Under the pieces are notes generated by a model. The model was not told the DNA's origin. It saw nothing but the letters and a program-made list of their open reading frames with translations, and searched no databases. Of a stretch of 25,861 bases of DNA, positions 1 through 7,852 are shown piece after piece (position 1 is the stretch's first letter; the number at the start of each line of letters is the position of its first letter). The DNA is from Deltaproteobacteria bacterium (GTDB taxonomy: Bacteria; Myxococcota_A; UBA9160; JAFDET01), in the NCBI GenBank assembly GCA_019310195.1, contig JAFDET010000008.1, forward strand, positions 1 through 25,861, written 5' to 3'. The position numbers were made by a program, and so were the translations under genes.

Positions 1-663
1 ACCGTCCTCGTTTGCGATCACCGCGCCCAGCCGCAGCATGACCTTCTCGCCCACCACGGGCCGGACCGAGCCGTCGGCATCCACGTCGGCGACCAGCAGC
101 GTGAAGGAAGTGCTTCCCATGTCGAGCACCGCCGCCCGTCGAGTGAACGAGCGCTCGAACTCCTCGCCCGCCGAGTAGCGTACGCCACGGCCGCGCTTGG
201 GGCGGCCCACCGGCTCGAAGTAGGTAGCGCGGGTAGGCGTGTAGCCGCCGCCTTCGAGGACCCAGACCGAGCCCTTCTTGCAAGGGATGCGGCCGCTCTT
301 GTCGGGCTCCGCCAGCTCCAGCACGCGCAGCAGCGACTCGATCACGTCGGCGTGGGTGCAGCAGAGCAGCGGACCGTTCGTCGCGGTAGGCAGAAGCTCC
401 AGGACTCGCGCGATCAGCTCGCCCTCCGCGAGGCGCTCCTCCACCTCGACCGCAACGCCCGCCGCGACGGCCGCCGGCTCCACCGTCTGCTGGCAGCGCA
501 ACGCGGGAGCCGAGATCACCCGTGTGGGCGGATCCGCCGCCAAGTGAGCGGCGAGCGACTCGGCCTCGAGCAGGCCGCGCTCCGACAACGGCCGCAGCAG
601 GCCGTCGCCTTGCCAGTCCGAGCGCGCTACGGCCCGGGCGTATCGGACCCAGTAGACCTTCAA
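1..663 (-). CDS. Histidine-phosphatase-like domain fused to Ppx/GppA phosphatase (C-terminus beyond window)
   Basis: The reverse strand encodes a SixA-like domain (about residues 2-150) joined by a short linker to the start of a Ppx/GppA (exopolyphosphatase, ASKHA-fold) domain from about residue 176. The Ppx start shows the phosphate-loop-like VLDMGSTSF around residue 181; only about 45 residues of that domain lie in the window. In the SixA part the usual R-H-A/G nucleophile motif reads VRYAR, so Tyr8 replaces the catalytic His. The later C-T-H-A-D-V motif (His104) and the R-x-x-Q-T motif are kept. The gene lies 120 bp downstream of ppk on the same strand, which fits exopolyphosphatase or pppGpp-phosphatase work. 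Start: TTG at 663, with GAAGG 7 nt upstream, matches SixA N-termini. An in-frame ATG at 699 would add 12 residues but has no Shine-Dalgarno. The fusion is read directly; loss of phosphatase activity is inferred. Confidence 0.78.
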   Translation of the reverse strand, partial: MKVYWVRYARAVARSDWQGDGLLRPLSERGLLEAESLAAHLAADPPTRVISAPALRCQQTVEPAAVAAGVAVEVEERLAEGELIARVLELLPTATNGPLLCCTHADVIESLLRVLELAEPDKSGRIPCKKGSVWVLEGGGYTPTRATYFEPVGRPKRGRGVRYSAGEEFERSFTRRAAVLDMGSTSFTLLVADVDADGSVRPVVGEKVMLRLGAVIANEDG

Positions 664-682
664 GACGCGACCTTCAAGACGC
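655..682. repeat. Perfect 2 x 14-bp tandem repeat at the start of the fused phosphatase gene
   Basis: Two adjacent identical copies of gaccttcaagacgc occupy 655-668 and 669-682. On the coding (minus) strand each copy carries a TTG followed by GAAGG. The upstream copy supplies the GAAGG ribosome-binding site for the TTG start in the downstream copy. Because 14 is not a multiple of three, the duplication shifts the frame between upstream starts and the gene. Confidence 0.9.
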
Positions 683-783
683 AAGTCCCCCCCCGGCATA
701 CCGGGAAAGCAGAACCGGGCAAACTTTTCGGTCAGGGGGTCGATCGAGAGTACCCGATCCGTGTGGCAGAGGCGTGGCAAACT

Positions 784-2874
784 TCAGTCGATTCGGGCTC
801 GTTCGTGCGTCAGGCGCATGAGCTCTTCCTGGGAACGAAGTCCGGCGCGCACCGGAACCTTGCGCCAGGTGGAGTCGTCCAGCGTCCAGGCCAGGCCGTC
901 GTCTTGCAGCAGCAGGTCCAGCGTTTCGTCCAGACGCTCGCGCAGATCCGGCCCCTCTACGGGAGCCAGCAGCTCGACGCGCCCGTCCAGGTTGCGCGGC
1001 ATCAGGTCTGCAGAGCCGATGTAGTAACGCATGCCGCGCGCGAGGGTCCCGAAGCGGTAGATGCGCGAGTGCTCCAGGAAGCGGCCCAGGATGGAGCGGA
1101 CGCGGATGTGCTCGGAGAGGCCCGGCACACCGGCGCGCAGGCTGCAGACCGAGCGCACGATCAGGTCGATCTCGACCCCGGCCTGGGACGCTTCGTAGAG
1201 GGCGTCGATCATCTTGGGGTCCGAGAGGTTGTTGACCTTGATGACGATGCGTCCATCCCCGGACTCGATCTCCTTGCGCACCAGATCCAGGAGCTGGTTG
1301 CGCAGGCGCACCGGCGCCACCAGCGCCTTGCGGTAGGACGTCTCGTGGCTGAAGCCGGTCAGGTGGTTGAAGAGCTCCGAGAGGTCGGCTCCCAGGTCCG
1401 GGTCCGCGGTGAAGATCCCCATATCTTCGTAAAGCCGCGCGGTCACCGCGTTGTAGTTCCCGGTGCCGATGTGGCAGTAGCGGCGCAGGCCGTCGCGCTC
1501 CTGACGCACCACCAGGGCCAGCTTGCAGTGCGTCTTGAGCCCCAGGAACCCGTAGACCACGTGGACGCCGGCCTGCTCCAGCTGGCGCGCCCACTCGATG
1601 TTGGCCTGCTCGTCGAAGCGGGCCTTCAGCTCGACCAGGATTACCACCTGCTTGCCCGCCTGGGCGGCGCGGATCAGGGAGCGGCCGATCGAGTCGTCCG
1701 GGAGCCCGGAGGTCCGATAGATGGTGTGCTTGATGGTGAGCACCGCGGGGTCGGCAACCGCCTGCGAGAGGAACGCCTCCACCGAGCTCTCGAACGACTC
1801 GTAGGGGTGGTGCACCAGGATGTCGCTCTCCCGCAGCATCGCGAACATGGAGCCCGGCTCCCCGTCCTCCGGCAGGGCCGCGAAGTGGGGCTCCGGCCGG
1901 GGCCGGTAGCGGGACTCCTTGAGCTCCGGTCGGTCCAAGCGGTAGAGGTCCCACAGGCCACCCAGGTCGAGCAGGGTGTCCCGCAAGTAGAGGTCTTCCC
2001 CGTCCAGCTCCAGCTCCTCGAGCAGGAGTGCGCGGGAATGCTCCGGCATTCCGACTTCCACTTCCAGGCGCACAGCGTCCGAGAGGCGCCGCTGACGTTG
2101 CAGGCCCGACTCGATGGCCGCCAGCAGGTCCGCGGCCTCTTCCTCCTCGATGTCGAGATCGGCATTGCGGGTCACGCGGAAGGCCGCCTGGGCGTGGATC
2201 TCCATGCCGGGAAAGAGCCGGTCCAGGTGGGCGCCGATCAGCTGCTCCACGGGCAGGAAGCGCTCGCGATCCGGGAGGCGCACGAAGCGCTCCTGGAGCT
2301 GGGGAACCTTGATGCGCGCGAATCGCATCACCGAGCTGCGCGGGTCGCGCACCAGTACGCCCAGGTTGAACGACAGGTCCGAGACGTAGGGGAACGGGTG
2401 AGCCGGGTCGACGGCCAGCGGCGTCAGCACGGGAAAGACCTGGTTCGCGAAGAAGTCGGAGAGCCGGTCCTTCTCGCCCGGCTCCAGGTCACTCCAGTCG
2501 CAGATCACGATGCCGCCATCGGCCAGGGCGGGCCGGAGCTCCTTGCGGAACAGGGCCTGCTCCCGGGCGGTGAGCTCGAGCACCCGGGCGCGGATCGCGT
2601 CCAGCTGGGCCTCGGGGGTGAGGCCATCGGGCGTCGCGAGGCCCAGGCCGGCCTCGTACTCCGCGTGGAACAGCGCCACTCGAACCTGGAAGAACTCGTC
2701 CAGGTTGGTGTTGAAGATGGCCAGGAACTTGACCCGCTCCAGGAGCGGCAGGTCCGGATCCTCCGCCAGAGCGAGGACCCTGGAGTTGAAGTCGAGCCAG
2801 GATACTTCGCGGTTCAGGTACGGACCCAAGGGGATCGAACTCCGCGTTGCCGGCTTCTCGCTCCGGGCATTCAT
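784..2874 (-). CDS. ppk1: Polyphosphate kinase 1
   Basis: This enzyme reversibly transfers the gamma phosphate of ATP to inorganic polyphosphate. The 696-residue product has the usual Ppk1 length and layout: an N-terminal domain opening with NREVSWLDFN, a head domain, and two phospholipase-D-like C-terminal domains. The autophosphorylated His is His449 in LKTHCKL, and the second conserved His is His602 in LEHSRIYRF. The nucleotide-pocket stretch CHIGTGNYN follows the first His. All key motifs look intact, so it should be active in the cytoplasm. It lies 79 bp downstream of the CYTH-CHAD gene and upstream of the Ppx fusion, all on the minus strand, so synthesis, binding and hydrolysis of polyphosphate appear to be co-expressed. 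The ATG at 2874 has only a weak Shine-Dalgarno. Confidence 0.97.
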   Translation of the reverse strand: MNARSEKPATRSSIPLGPYLNREVSWLDFNSRVLALAEDPDLPLLERVKFLAIFNTNLDEFFQVRVALFHAEYEAGLGLATPDGLTPEAQLDAIRARVLELTAREQALFRKELRPALADGGIVICDWSDLEPGEKDRLSDFFANQVFPVLTPLAVDPAHPFPYVSDLSFNLGVLVRDPRSSVMRFARIKVPQLQERFVRLPDRERFLPVEQLIGAHLDRLFPGMEIHAQAAFRVTRNADLDIEEEEAADLLAAIESGLQRQRRLSDAVRLEVEVGMPEHSRALLLEELELDGEDLYLRDTLLDLGGLWDLYRLDRPELKESRYRPRPEPHFAALPEDGEPGSMFAMLRESDILVHHPYESFESSVEAFLSQAVADPAVLTIKHTIYRTSGLPDDSIGRSLIRAAQAGKQVVILVELKARFDEQANIEWARQLEQAGVHVVYGFLGLKTHCKLALVVRQERDGLRRYCHIGTGNYNAVTARLYEDMGIFTADPDLGADLSELFNHLTGFSHETSYRKALVAPVRLRNQLLDLVRKEIESGDGRIVIKVNNLSDPKMIDALYEASQAGVEIDLIVRSVCSLRAGVPGLSEHIRVRSILGRFLEHSRIYRFGTLARGMRYYIGSADLMPRNLDGRVELLAPVEGPDLRERLDETLDLLLQDDGLAWTLDDSTWRKVPVRAGLRSQEELMRLTHERARID

Positions 2875-2953
2875 GCCAGCGAGTCTACCGATCGCGGGCC
2901 GGTTCTCGAAGCGCGCGCCCGGCGGAGCCCATGAAGAAACGGGGACGGCGCGA

Positions 2954-4513
2954 TCAGGCCTTCCAGAAGGCCTGCGTCCGGGCGAAGCGCTTCCAGCGCT
3001 CCAGCAGGCGCGTTTCCACGCGGCTCCCGATGTGGGCGCTCCAGCCCTCGACGAAGCCGGCGGAGCGCTGCTGCGCAGCGCCTGCTTCCGCGCCCAGATG
3101 GGTCAGGATGCGGTCCAGAAGCTCGCGAGCCACCTCCCGGTCGTTCAGGTGTCCGAGCTCGTCCTGGAGGCGCCCCAGGCGCCGGTGGGTGCGCTCCGCG
3201 TGCGCGTCGGGGTACAGGCCGCCGAAGAACTCGGTGGCGTAGCGCAGCTTCTTGAGCACGATCCGCAGGGCGTGGCGCTCCTCGGTGGAGCGCTGGGCCA
3301 GGTGGCGGCCCAGGCGCATGACCTTGCGTCGCCGCCGCGCCAGCAGCGGGCCGGCAACATCGCGCGCAGGTCCGAAGAGGCGGGCCGACTCCGGCGAGAG
3401 CGGCTGGTCCCGCCAGCGGCGCGAGGCAACGAAGGCGCCCAGCTGAAGCACCAGCGCCGGGTAACGCGGGCTCTCGAGCGCGCGACGCACGTCGTCGTAG
3501 GCCCGTGCGCGAAGCTCGCGGGCGGATTCGTGAAGGCGCTTCAGTGCCGGCTCCGTCGGGTAGAGGGCCACGATCGGGTCCAGTCGCTCCTCCAGGAAGA
3601 CATCCATGTCCCGCGCCGGGCCCAGCGCGCGCCCCAGCCAGCGCAGCTCCTCGCGCAGAGGATCCGTGTGCTCCGGCGGCAGGTAGGCTCGCAGCAGCGA
3701 GAACGCCGAGCGCAGGCGGCGCACGCCAACGCGCAGCTGGTGCACGCCCTCGGGATCGACCCCAAGCCAGGCCGGCGTCTCGTTGCCGGCGAGCTGCTCC
3801 AGCCCGCTCTGGAAGATGGCGGCCAGCGCCGCGTCCAGGCTGTCGTCGGGATGGAGTTGCGGGCGGCGCGCGCGCAGCGGCGCCGGGGCCTCGCCGGTGA
3901 GCAGGGCGAAGCCGCGCTCGGCCTTTCCCACGCTGGCGGGACGCAACGGCACCGCCACCTGCAGCTCCAGGGCCAGCTCGTAGAGATGGCGGGGGTCCCC
4001 CTCCACCAGCTCCAGCTCCAGCTCGCAGATCCGCGCCGTGCTCTTGGGCGTGCGGACTTCGCCCACGTCCAGGTCGCAGCGGATGCGGGCCTGCTCGCGG
4101 ACCACCAGGCGGTGGGTGCGGCGCACCGTCGTCTCCACCATCGGGCCGAGCTCGCTTCCCTCTACGCAGCGCGCCAGCCGCGCGCGAACCGCCGCGTCCG
4201 GAATCGCCTCCAGGTGCGGGTGCGCATCGGGAACCGGGCACTCCCACTCGCCGCGGGAAAACAGGCCCGCGCGTCCGGCGTCGGCGGTCTTGACGGTCTG
4301 CACGTACCCGCGGCCTTCGCGGCGCACGCGCAGGGCCACGCCCTCGCGGCGCAGGCTCAGCTCCGGCGTGTCGAAGTACACCGAGTGCAGGGTGGTGGTG
4401 CGGGCGCGGCCCACGCCCTCGCGGCGGAAGACACCCATGCGCCGGAGGCGGGGAAGCGTCTCCGGATCGATCTCGAGCTTGAGCTCGATCTCCTGGGGGA
4501 GGGACTCTCTCAC
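2954..4513 (-). CDS. CYTH-CHAD protein (inorganic triphosphatase-like, polyphosphate-binding)
   Basis: The 519-residue product begins with a CYTH domain (about residues 7-205) carrying the signature E-x-E-x-K as E8-I-E10-L-K12. Alternating Arg, Lys and Glu strands such as LRVRREGRG and ICELELELVEG are typical of the triphosphate tunnel. From about residue 225 to the end is an alpha-helical CHAD domain with repeated basic/His motifs (HQLRVGVRRLRS, LKKLRYATEFF). CYTH enzymes hydrolyse inorganic triphosphate or related substrates, and CHAD domains bind polyphosphate, so the architecture resembles E. coli YgiF with a full CHAD domain. The start is a GTG 15 bp after the SixA stop, with no clear ribosome-binding site, which suggests translational coupling. 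The precise substrate cannot be told from sequence. Confidence 0.93.
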   Translation of the reverse strand: MRESLPQEIELKLEIDPETLPRLRRMGVFRREGVGRARTTTLHSVYFDTPELSLRREGVALRVRREGRGYVQTVKTADAGRAGLFSRGEWECPVPDAHPHLEAIPDAAVRARLARCVEGSELGPMVETTVRRTHRLVVREQARIRCDLDVGEVRTPKSTARICELELELVEGDPRHLYELALELQVAVPLRPASVGKAERGFALLTGEAPAPLRARRPQLHPDDSLDAALAAIFQSGLEQLAGNETPAWLGVDPEGVHQLRVGVRRLRSAFSLLRAYLPPEHTDPLREELRWLGRALGPARDMDVFLEERLDPIVALYPTEPALKRLHESARELRARAYDDVRRALESPRYPALVLQLGAFVASRRWRDQPLSPESARLFGPARDVAGPLLARRRRKVMRLGRHLAQRSTEERHALRIVLKKLRYATEFFGGLYPDAHAERTHRRLGRLQDELGHLNDREVARELLDRILTHLGAEAGAAQQRSAGFVEGWSAHIGSRVETRLLERWKRFARTQAFWKA

Positions 4514-4528
4514 GGGACTTGAGAGAAG

Positions 4529-5044
4529 CTACCTCAACTCCTTGGGACGTACGAAGCGAAGCAGCTTGCCGCCGTGGGACACTATGTCCCGCCACGAGCC
4601 CACGGCGAAGCGCAGCTCCACCCAGGCGCCCGTGGGGTACTTGCGCATCAGGCGCCGGCGCAGGGCGGGGTCCCCCGAGCCCACCAGCAGGGTCGCCAAC
4701 TCGCCGAGGCCCGGGTTGTGGCCCACCAGGAGCACGCTGGCGTGGGCGTCGGCCAGGCCCTGCACGCGCTCGAGAAGCTCGGGCGCGGAGGTCAGGTAGA
4801 GGCCCCGATCCCAGCGCACGGCCGGCGGCGAATCCCAGCGGGGCAGGATCCGCTCCAGGGTCTGCCGCGCGCGGCACGCCGTGGAGCAGAGCACCAGGTC
4901 GGGACGCACGCCGCAGGCGGCCCAGTGGTCGGCCAGGGCCAGGGCCGCGCGTTCGCCGCGAGGCGCCAGGGGACGGTCGTGATCGTCCAACGCCGAATCG
5001 TCCCAGCTCGACTTCGCGTGACGAAGCAAATGCAGCGTCTTCAT
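4529..5044 (-). CDS. sixA: SixA-type phosphohistidine phosphatase
   Basis: This 171-residue single-domain histidine phosphatase has the catalytic LRHAK motif (His9), the CRARQTLE phosphate-binding Arg motif, and the second His in VGHNPGLGE. The C-terminus (YPTGAWVELRF) is typical of SixA. Family members remove phosphate from phosphohistidine proteins or small substrates. Its ATG overlaps the stop of the upstream PQQ dehydrogenase gene as ATGA, so the two are probably translationally coupled. Downstream are CYTH-CHAD and ppk1. It differs from the SixA-like domain at 1-663 in keeping the catalytic His, so the cluster holds one apparently active and one apparently inactive copy of the fold. The symbol rests on family resemblance; the in vivo substrate is unknown. 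Confidence 0.9.
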   Translation of the reverse strand: MKTLHLLRHAKSSWDDSALDDHDRPLAPRGERAALALADHWAACGVRPDLVLCSTACRARQTLERILPRWDSPPAVRWDRGLYLTSAPELLERVQGLADAHASVLLVGHNPGLGELATLLVGSGDPALRRRLMRKYPTGAWVELRFAVGSWRDIVSHGGKLLRFVRPKELR

Positions 5045-7014
5045 TCGGCCTCCGGTAGGGCGAAGGCGATCAGGTGGTCTCCCGCCCGGGTTCCCAGCAT
5101 GCCGTGGCCCCCGGCCGCGATCACCACGTACTGGCGCCCCTCCGGTCGCAGGCGATAGGTCATGGGCGTGGCCTGACCGCCGGCGGGAAGGCGCGCCCGC
5201 CACAGCTCCTGCCCGGTCTCCACGTCGTAGGCCCGCACGTAGTCGTCGAGGCTGGCGCCGATGAAGACCAGGCCAGCGGCGGTCACGATCGGCCCGCCCA
5301 TGCTGGGCAAGCCCAGGTTCAGGCCGAACGGCAGGGGCGTCATGTCGCGCGTGGTTCCGAAGGGCACCTCCCAAACCCGTTCACCGGTCTCGAGCGAAAC
5401 GGCCAGCAGCGTGCCCCACGGCGGAGGCGTGCAGGGCACTCCGAAGGGCGAGACGGGAACCGAGGAATGGTAGAGGTACGGCGTGCCGCGTTGGGGCGAG
5501 ATCGCGGAGAAGTCACCGTGCTGCTCGCGCGGGTGCGCCTCGGCGTCGCTGCGCGGGAGCAGGGTGTGGGCCTGCCCGATGCGGCTCTGAGCCAGGACCA
5601 GGAGCTTGCGCTCGGGGTCCCAGGCGCCGCTGCCCCAATTGAAGCCCCCGGGCGTGCCGGGATACGCCAGCGAGCCGCGCAGACTGGGCGGCGTGAAGAT
5701 GCCCTCGTTGCGCAATCCCTCGAGCCTCGTGCGACAACGCCCTCGATCCCAGGGCGTGAATCCGAAGGCCTGCCCGGCGGTCGCGCGCAGTGGATGCAGG
5801 GGCGGGGGAAAGGTCGGGAAGGGTTGCGTCGGCGAGCTGGTCTCGCCGGGAACGTCCGTCTGGGGAACGGGGCGCTCCTCCACGGGGAAGATCGGCTCGC
5901 CGCTATCGCGATGCAGGATGAAGACGTGGCCCATCTTGGTGGGCTGCACCACGACGGGGATCTTCTGGCCCCGAACCTCCAGATCCAGGAGGGAAGGCTG
6001 CGAGGCGACGTCGTAGTCCCAGAGGTCGTGGTGCACCGTTTGGAAGTGCCAGACCGGCTCCGCGCTGCGAGCGTCGAGCGCCACCACGGAGCTTCCGTAG
6101 TGGTCGAAGCCCCGCCGGTGGCCCCCGTAGAAGTCGGGGCTCGGGCCTCCGAAAGGCACGAAGAGAAGCCCGCGCTCGGGGTCGGCGGAGAAGACCGACC
6201 AGGCGTTGGGCGTTCCCCGGTGGTAGCGGGGCTCGCCCTGGGGGTCGGGTTCCAGCGGCGGCGTGCCGGGCGGCACCGGGTCGAAGGCCCAGCGCAGCAC
6301 GCCGCTGCGCGCGTCGTAGCCGCGCACGACACCGCCGGGCGCATCCACACGGCGGTTGTCGCCGACCATGGCCCCGACGGCGACCACGTCGCCGACGACG
6401 GTCGGCGCCGAGGTCACCTTGTACTCACCCCGCTCCACGTCGCCGAGCCCGCGCGTGAGGTCCACGGCGCCGTTGTCGGCGAAGCCCCCGCAAGGGCGCC
6501 CGGTTGCGCCGTCCACGGCCACCAGGCGCGCGTCCACCGTGCCCATGAAGACGCGGAGCGCGCACTCCGCCGCGGCCGGCGCCCGGTCGTCGCGCCACAG
6601 GGCCACGCCCCGACAGGCCGCTCCCCACAGCCCCGCGAGCTGCGGCTCGGCGTCGTAGATCCAGCGCTCGGCGCCGGTCTCCGCATCCAGGGCGAAGATC
6701 CGGTTCAGCGGCGAGCAGAAGTAGAGCGTGCCGTTGTCCAGCACGGGAGTGGCCTGGAACGACGTGCGGGCGGGCGAGTCCGAGCGGCCCCGTGCCCAGT
6801 CTCCGGTCCGGTAGCTCCAGGCCGGCTCGAGGAAGGCCACATTGTCGCGGTCGATCTGGGTCAGGGGCGAGTAGCGCGTGCCACCGGGATCCCCGCCGTA
6901 GACCGGCCAACCGGCGACGGGGCCGTCGTTGCGCAGAGCGGGAGGATCGGCGCCGCACGCCGCGCTGGCGGCGCCCAAGGCGAGCAATCCGATGACGGTG
7001 CGGAGCGCGGGCAC
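5041..7014 (-). CDS. Exported PQQ-dependent dehydrogenase (quinoprotein glucose dehydrogenase-like)
   Basis: The predicted 657-residue protein has an N-terminal hydrophobic signal segment ending near AASAAC, so it is secreted and might be a lipoprotein (the lipobox is imperfect). The rest is an eight-bladed quinoprotein propeller: YGGDPGGTRYSPLTQI opening, HHDLWDYDVASQP, GGFNWGSGAWDP, GVPCTPPPWGTL and the final blade with TYRLRPEGRQYVVIAAGGHG. These match the membrane-type glucose dehydrogenase/PQQ-dehydrogenase family, but the five N-terminal membrane helices of Gcd are absent. It would oxidise a sugar or alcohol in the periplasm and pass electrons to the respiratory chain; the substrate is not deducible. 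The start is taken as GTG 7014 because it directly precedes the signal peptide; no in-frame ATG is available there. Linkage to polyphosphate genes through the ATGA overlap at 5041-5044 is unexpected. Confidence 0.9.
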   Translation of the reverse strand: MPALRTVIGLLALGAASAACGADPPALRNDGPVAGWPVYGGDPGGTRYSPLTQIDRDNVAFLEPAWSYRTGDWARGRSDSPARTSFQATPVLDNGTLYFCSPLNRIFALDAETGAERWIYDAEPQLAGLWGAACRGVALWRDDRAPAAAECALRVFMGTVDARLVAVDGATGRPCGGFADNGAVDLTRGLGDVERGEYKVTSAPTVVGDVVAVGAMVGDNRRVDAPGGVVRGYDARSGVLRWAFDPVPPGTPPLEPDPQGEPRYHRGTPNAWSVFSADPERGLLFVPFGGPSPDFYGGHRRGFDHYGSSVVALDARSAEPVWHFQTVHHDLWDYDVASQPSLLDLEVRGQKIPVVVQPTKMGHVFILHRDSGEPIFPVEERPVPQTDVPGETSSPTQPFPTFPPPLHPLRATAGQAFGFTPWDRGRCRTRLEGLRNEGIFTPPSLRGSLAYPGTPGGFNWGSGAWDPERKLLVLAQSRIGQAHTLLPRSDAEAHPREQHGDFSAISPQRGTPYLYHSSVPVSPFGVPCTPPPWGTLLAVSLETGERVWEVPFGTTRDMTPLPFGLNLGLPSMGGPIVTAAGLVFIGASLDDYVRAYDVETGQELWRARLPAGGQATPMTYRLRPEGRQYVVIAAGGHGMLGTRAGDHLIAFALPEAE

Positions 7015-7063
7015 GAAGCCCGGAAACCCTACCAGATCCGAGTGCGGCCCCCGCGCGTGTACA

Positions 7064-7080
7064 CTCCGATCGCATCGGAG
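7064..7080 (+). promoter_or_regulatory. Perfect 7-bp inverted repeat sequestering the CPBP gene ribosome-binding site
   Basis: The repeat reads ctccgat-cgc-atcggag, and its 3' arm contains the GGAG of the Shine-Dalgarno (7077-7083, GGAGGGG) for the TTG start at 7090. Folded in mRNA it would pair CTCC with GGAG. As DNA it lies in the 75-bp divergent gap between the PQQ dehydrogenase (start 7014) and the CPBP gene, so it could instead be an operator. An 8-bp palindrome gtgtacac (7057-7064) abuts it. Confidence 0.5.
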
Positions 7081-7089
7081 GGGCTGCGT

Positions 7090-7800
7090 TTGAGTCTGCA
7101 CACGAGCCGCGCCTGGCTGCCCCACGTGGCTCCCTACGTGCTGTTTCTCGTCCTGGTCGAGCTCGGTCGCTGGTTGCCGCTGCCGCCCGGCGTGGCCCTG
7201 TGTCTGAAGGTCGCGATTCCCGCCGCGGCGCTCCTGGCCTTCGCGCTGCGCGGCTGCTACCCGGAGCTGCGGATCGGGTCCGGGGGCGCCGCCGGTTGGT
7301 TTGCGGACGTGGCTGTGGGCCTGGGCGTGGCGGCGCTGTGGATGGCTCCTTACGTGAGCGGCCTGCTCCCGCATCCGACCGAGGGCTTCGACGCGGGGGT
7401 CTTCGGCGTAGACGGGCGCACCGGCGCGTGGGCCCTGCGCGGGCTCGGGTTCGTCGTCGTCACACCCTTCGTCGAAGAGCTCTTCGTGCGCAGCTTCCTG
7501 ATCCGCTTTGCGGAGCTGATCTCGCTGCGGGGAGGGCGCCTGGAGATCGACACGGAGACGGACTTCCGGAGTCTCCCCGTGGCACGCTACTCCCGCGCCA
7601 GCTTCTGGATCACCGTGGCCTGGTTCACGTTCAGCCACGTCAGCTGGGAGATGCCCGTCGCCTTCGCCACGGGTGTGCTCTACAACCTGTGGCTCTACCG
7701 GCGCGGGCACCTGGGTGCCGTGGTGCGCGCCCACGCGGTGACCAACGGAACGCTCTTCGCCTGCGTCCTGCTCGACGGAAGGCTGGGCTACTTTCTCTAG
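7090..7800 (+). CDS. CPBP-family intramembrane metalloprotease (CAAX-protease-related, exosortase-associated type)
   Basis: The 236-residue product is strongly hydrophobic with several membrane helices. It shows all CPBP (Abi/CAAX protease) motifs: EELFVR (Glu129, Glu130, Arg134), F-x-x-x-H (Phe179, His183) and H-x-x-x-N (His215, Asn219). The C-terminal stretch AHAVTNGTLFACVLLDG resembles the CAAX-protease-related proteins found with exosortase/PEP-CTERM systems, although no exosortase is visible in this window. The start is TTG 7090 because GGAGGGG sits 6 nt upstream and the first helix begins about 10 residues later; it is transcribed divergently from the PQQ dehydrogenase. The stop codon is the last triplet before the insertion sequence. 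Substrate and role are unknown. Confidence 0.85.
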   Translation: MSLHTSRAWLPHVAPYVLFLVLVELGRWLPLPPGVALCLKVAIPAAALLAFALRGCYPELRIGSGGAAGWFADVAVGLGVAALWMAPYVSGLLPHPTEGFDAGVFGVDGRTGAWALRGLGFVVVTPFVEELFVRSFLIRFAELISLRGGRLEIDTETDFRSLPVARYSRASFWITVAWFTFSHVSWEMPVAFATGVLYNLWLYRRGHLGAVVRAHAVTNGTLFACVLLDGRLGYFL

Positions 7801-7824
7801 GGTTGTGTCCCGCAGAATGTTCCT
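7801..7824 (+). repeat. Left terminal inverted repeat of the insertion sequence
   Basis: This repeat begins ggttgtgtcc and matches the reverse complement of 9008-9031 at 18 of 24 bases, including the first 10. It directly abuts the stop codon of the upstream CPBP gene. Confidence 0.8.
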
Positions 7825-7838
7825 GGCACGGGGGTTGC
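7824..7838 (+). promoter_or_regulatory. Sigma-54 (-24/-12) promoter consensus match in the insertion sequence
   Basis: TGGCAC (7824-7829), five G, then TTGC (7835-7838) gives GG-N10-GC spacing and a full match to the core consensus. Transcription would start near 7849-7850, only 3-4 nt before the transposase ATG at 7853, so the mRNA would be almost leaderless. Function is inferred from sequence only. Confidence 0.5.
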
Positions 7839-7852
7839 GGTGAGGGGAGGGC

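Noticed and set aside
352..2934. An 860-codon open frame on the plus strand, antisense to ppk1
   Set aside because: It overlaps a clear Ppk1 gene codon for codon. Long antisense frames are expected at this GC content, and the translation has no recognisable motif.
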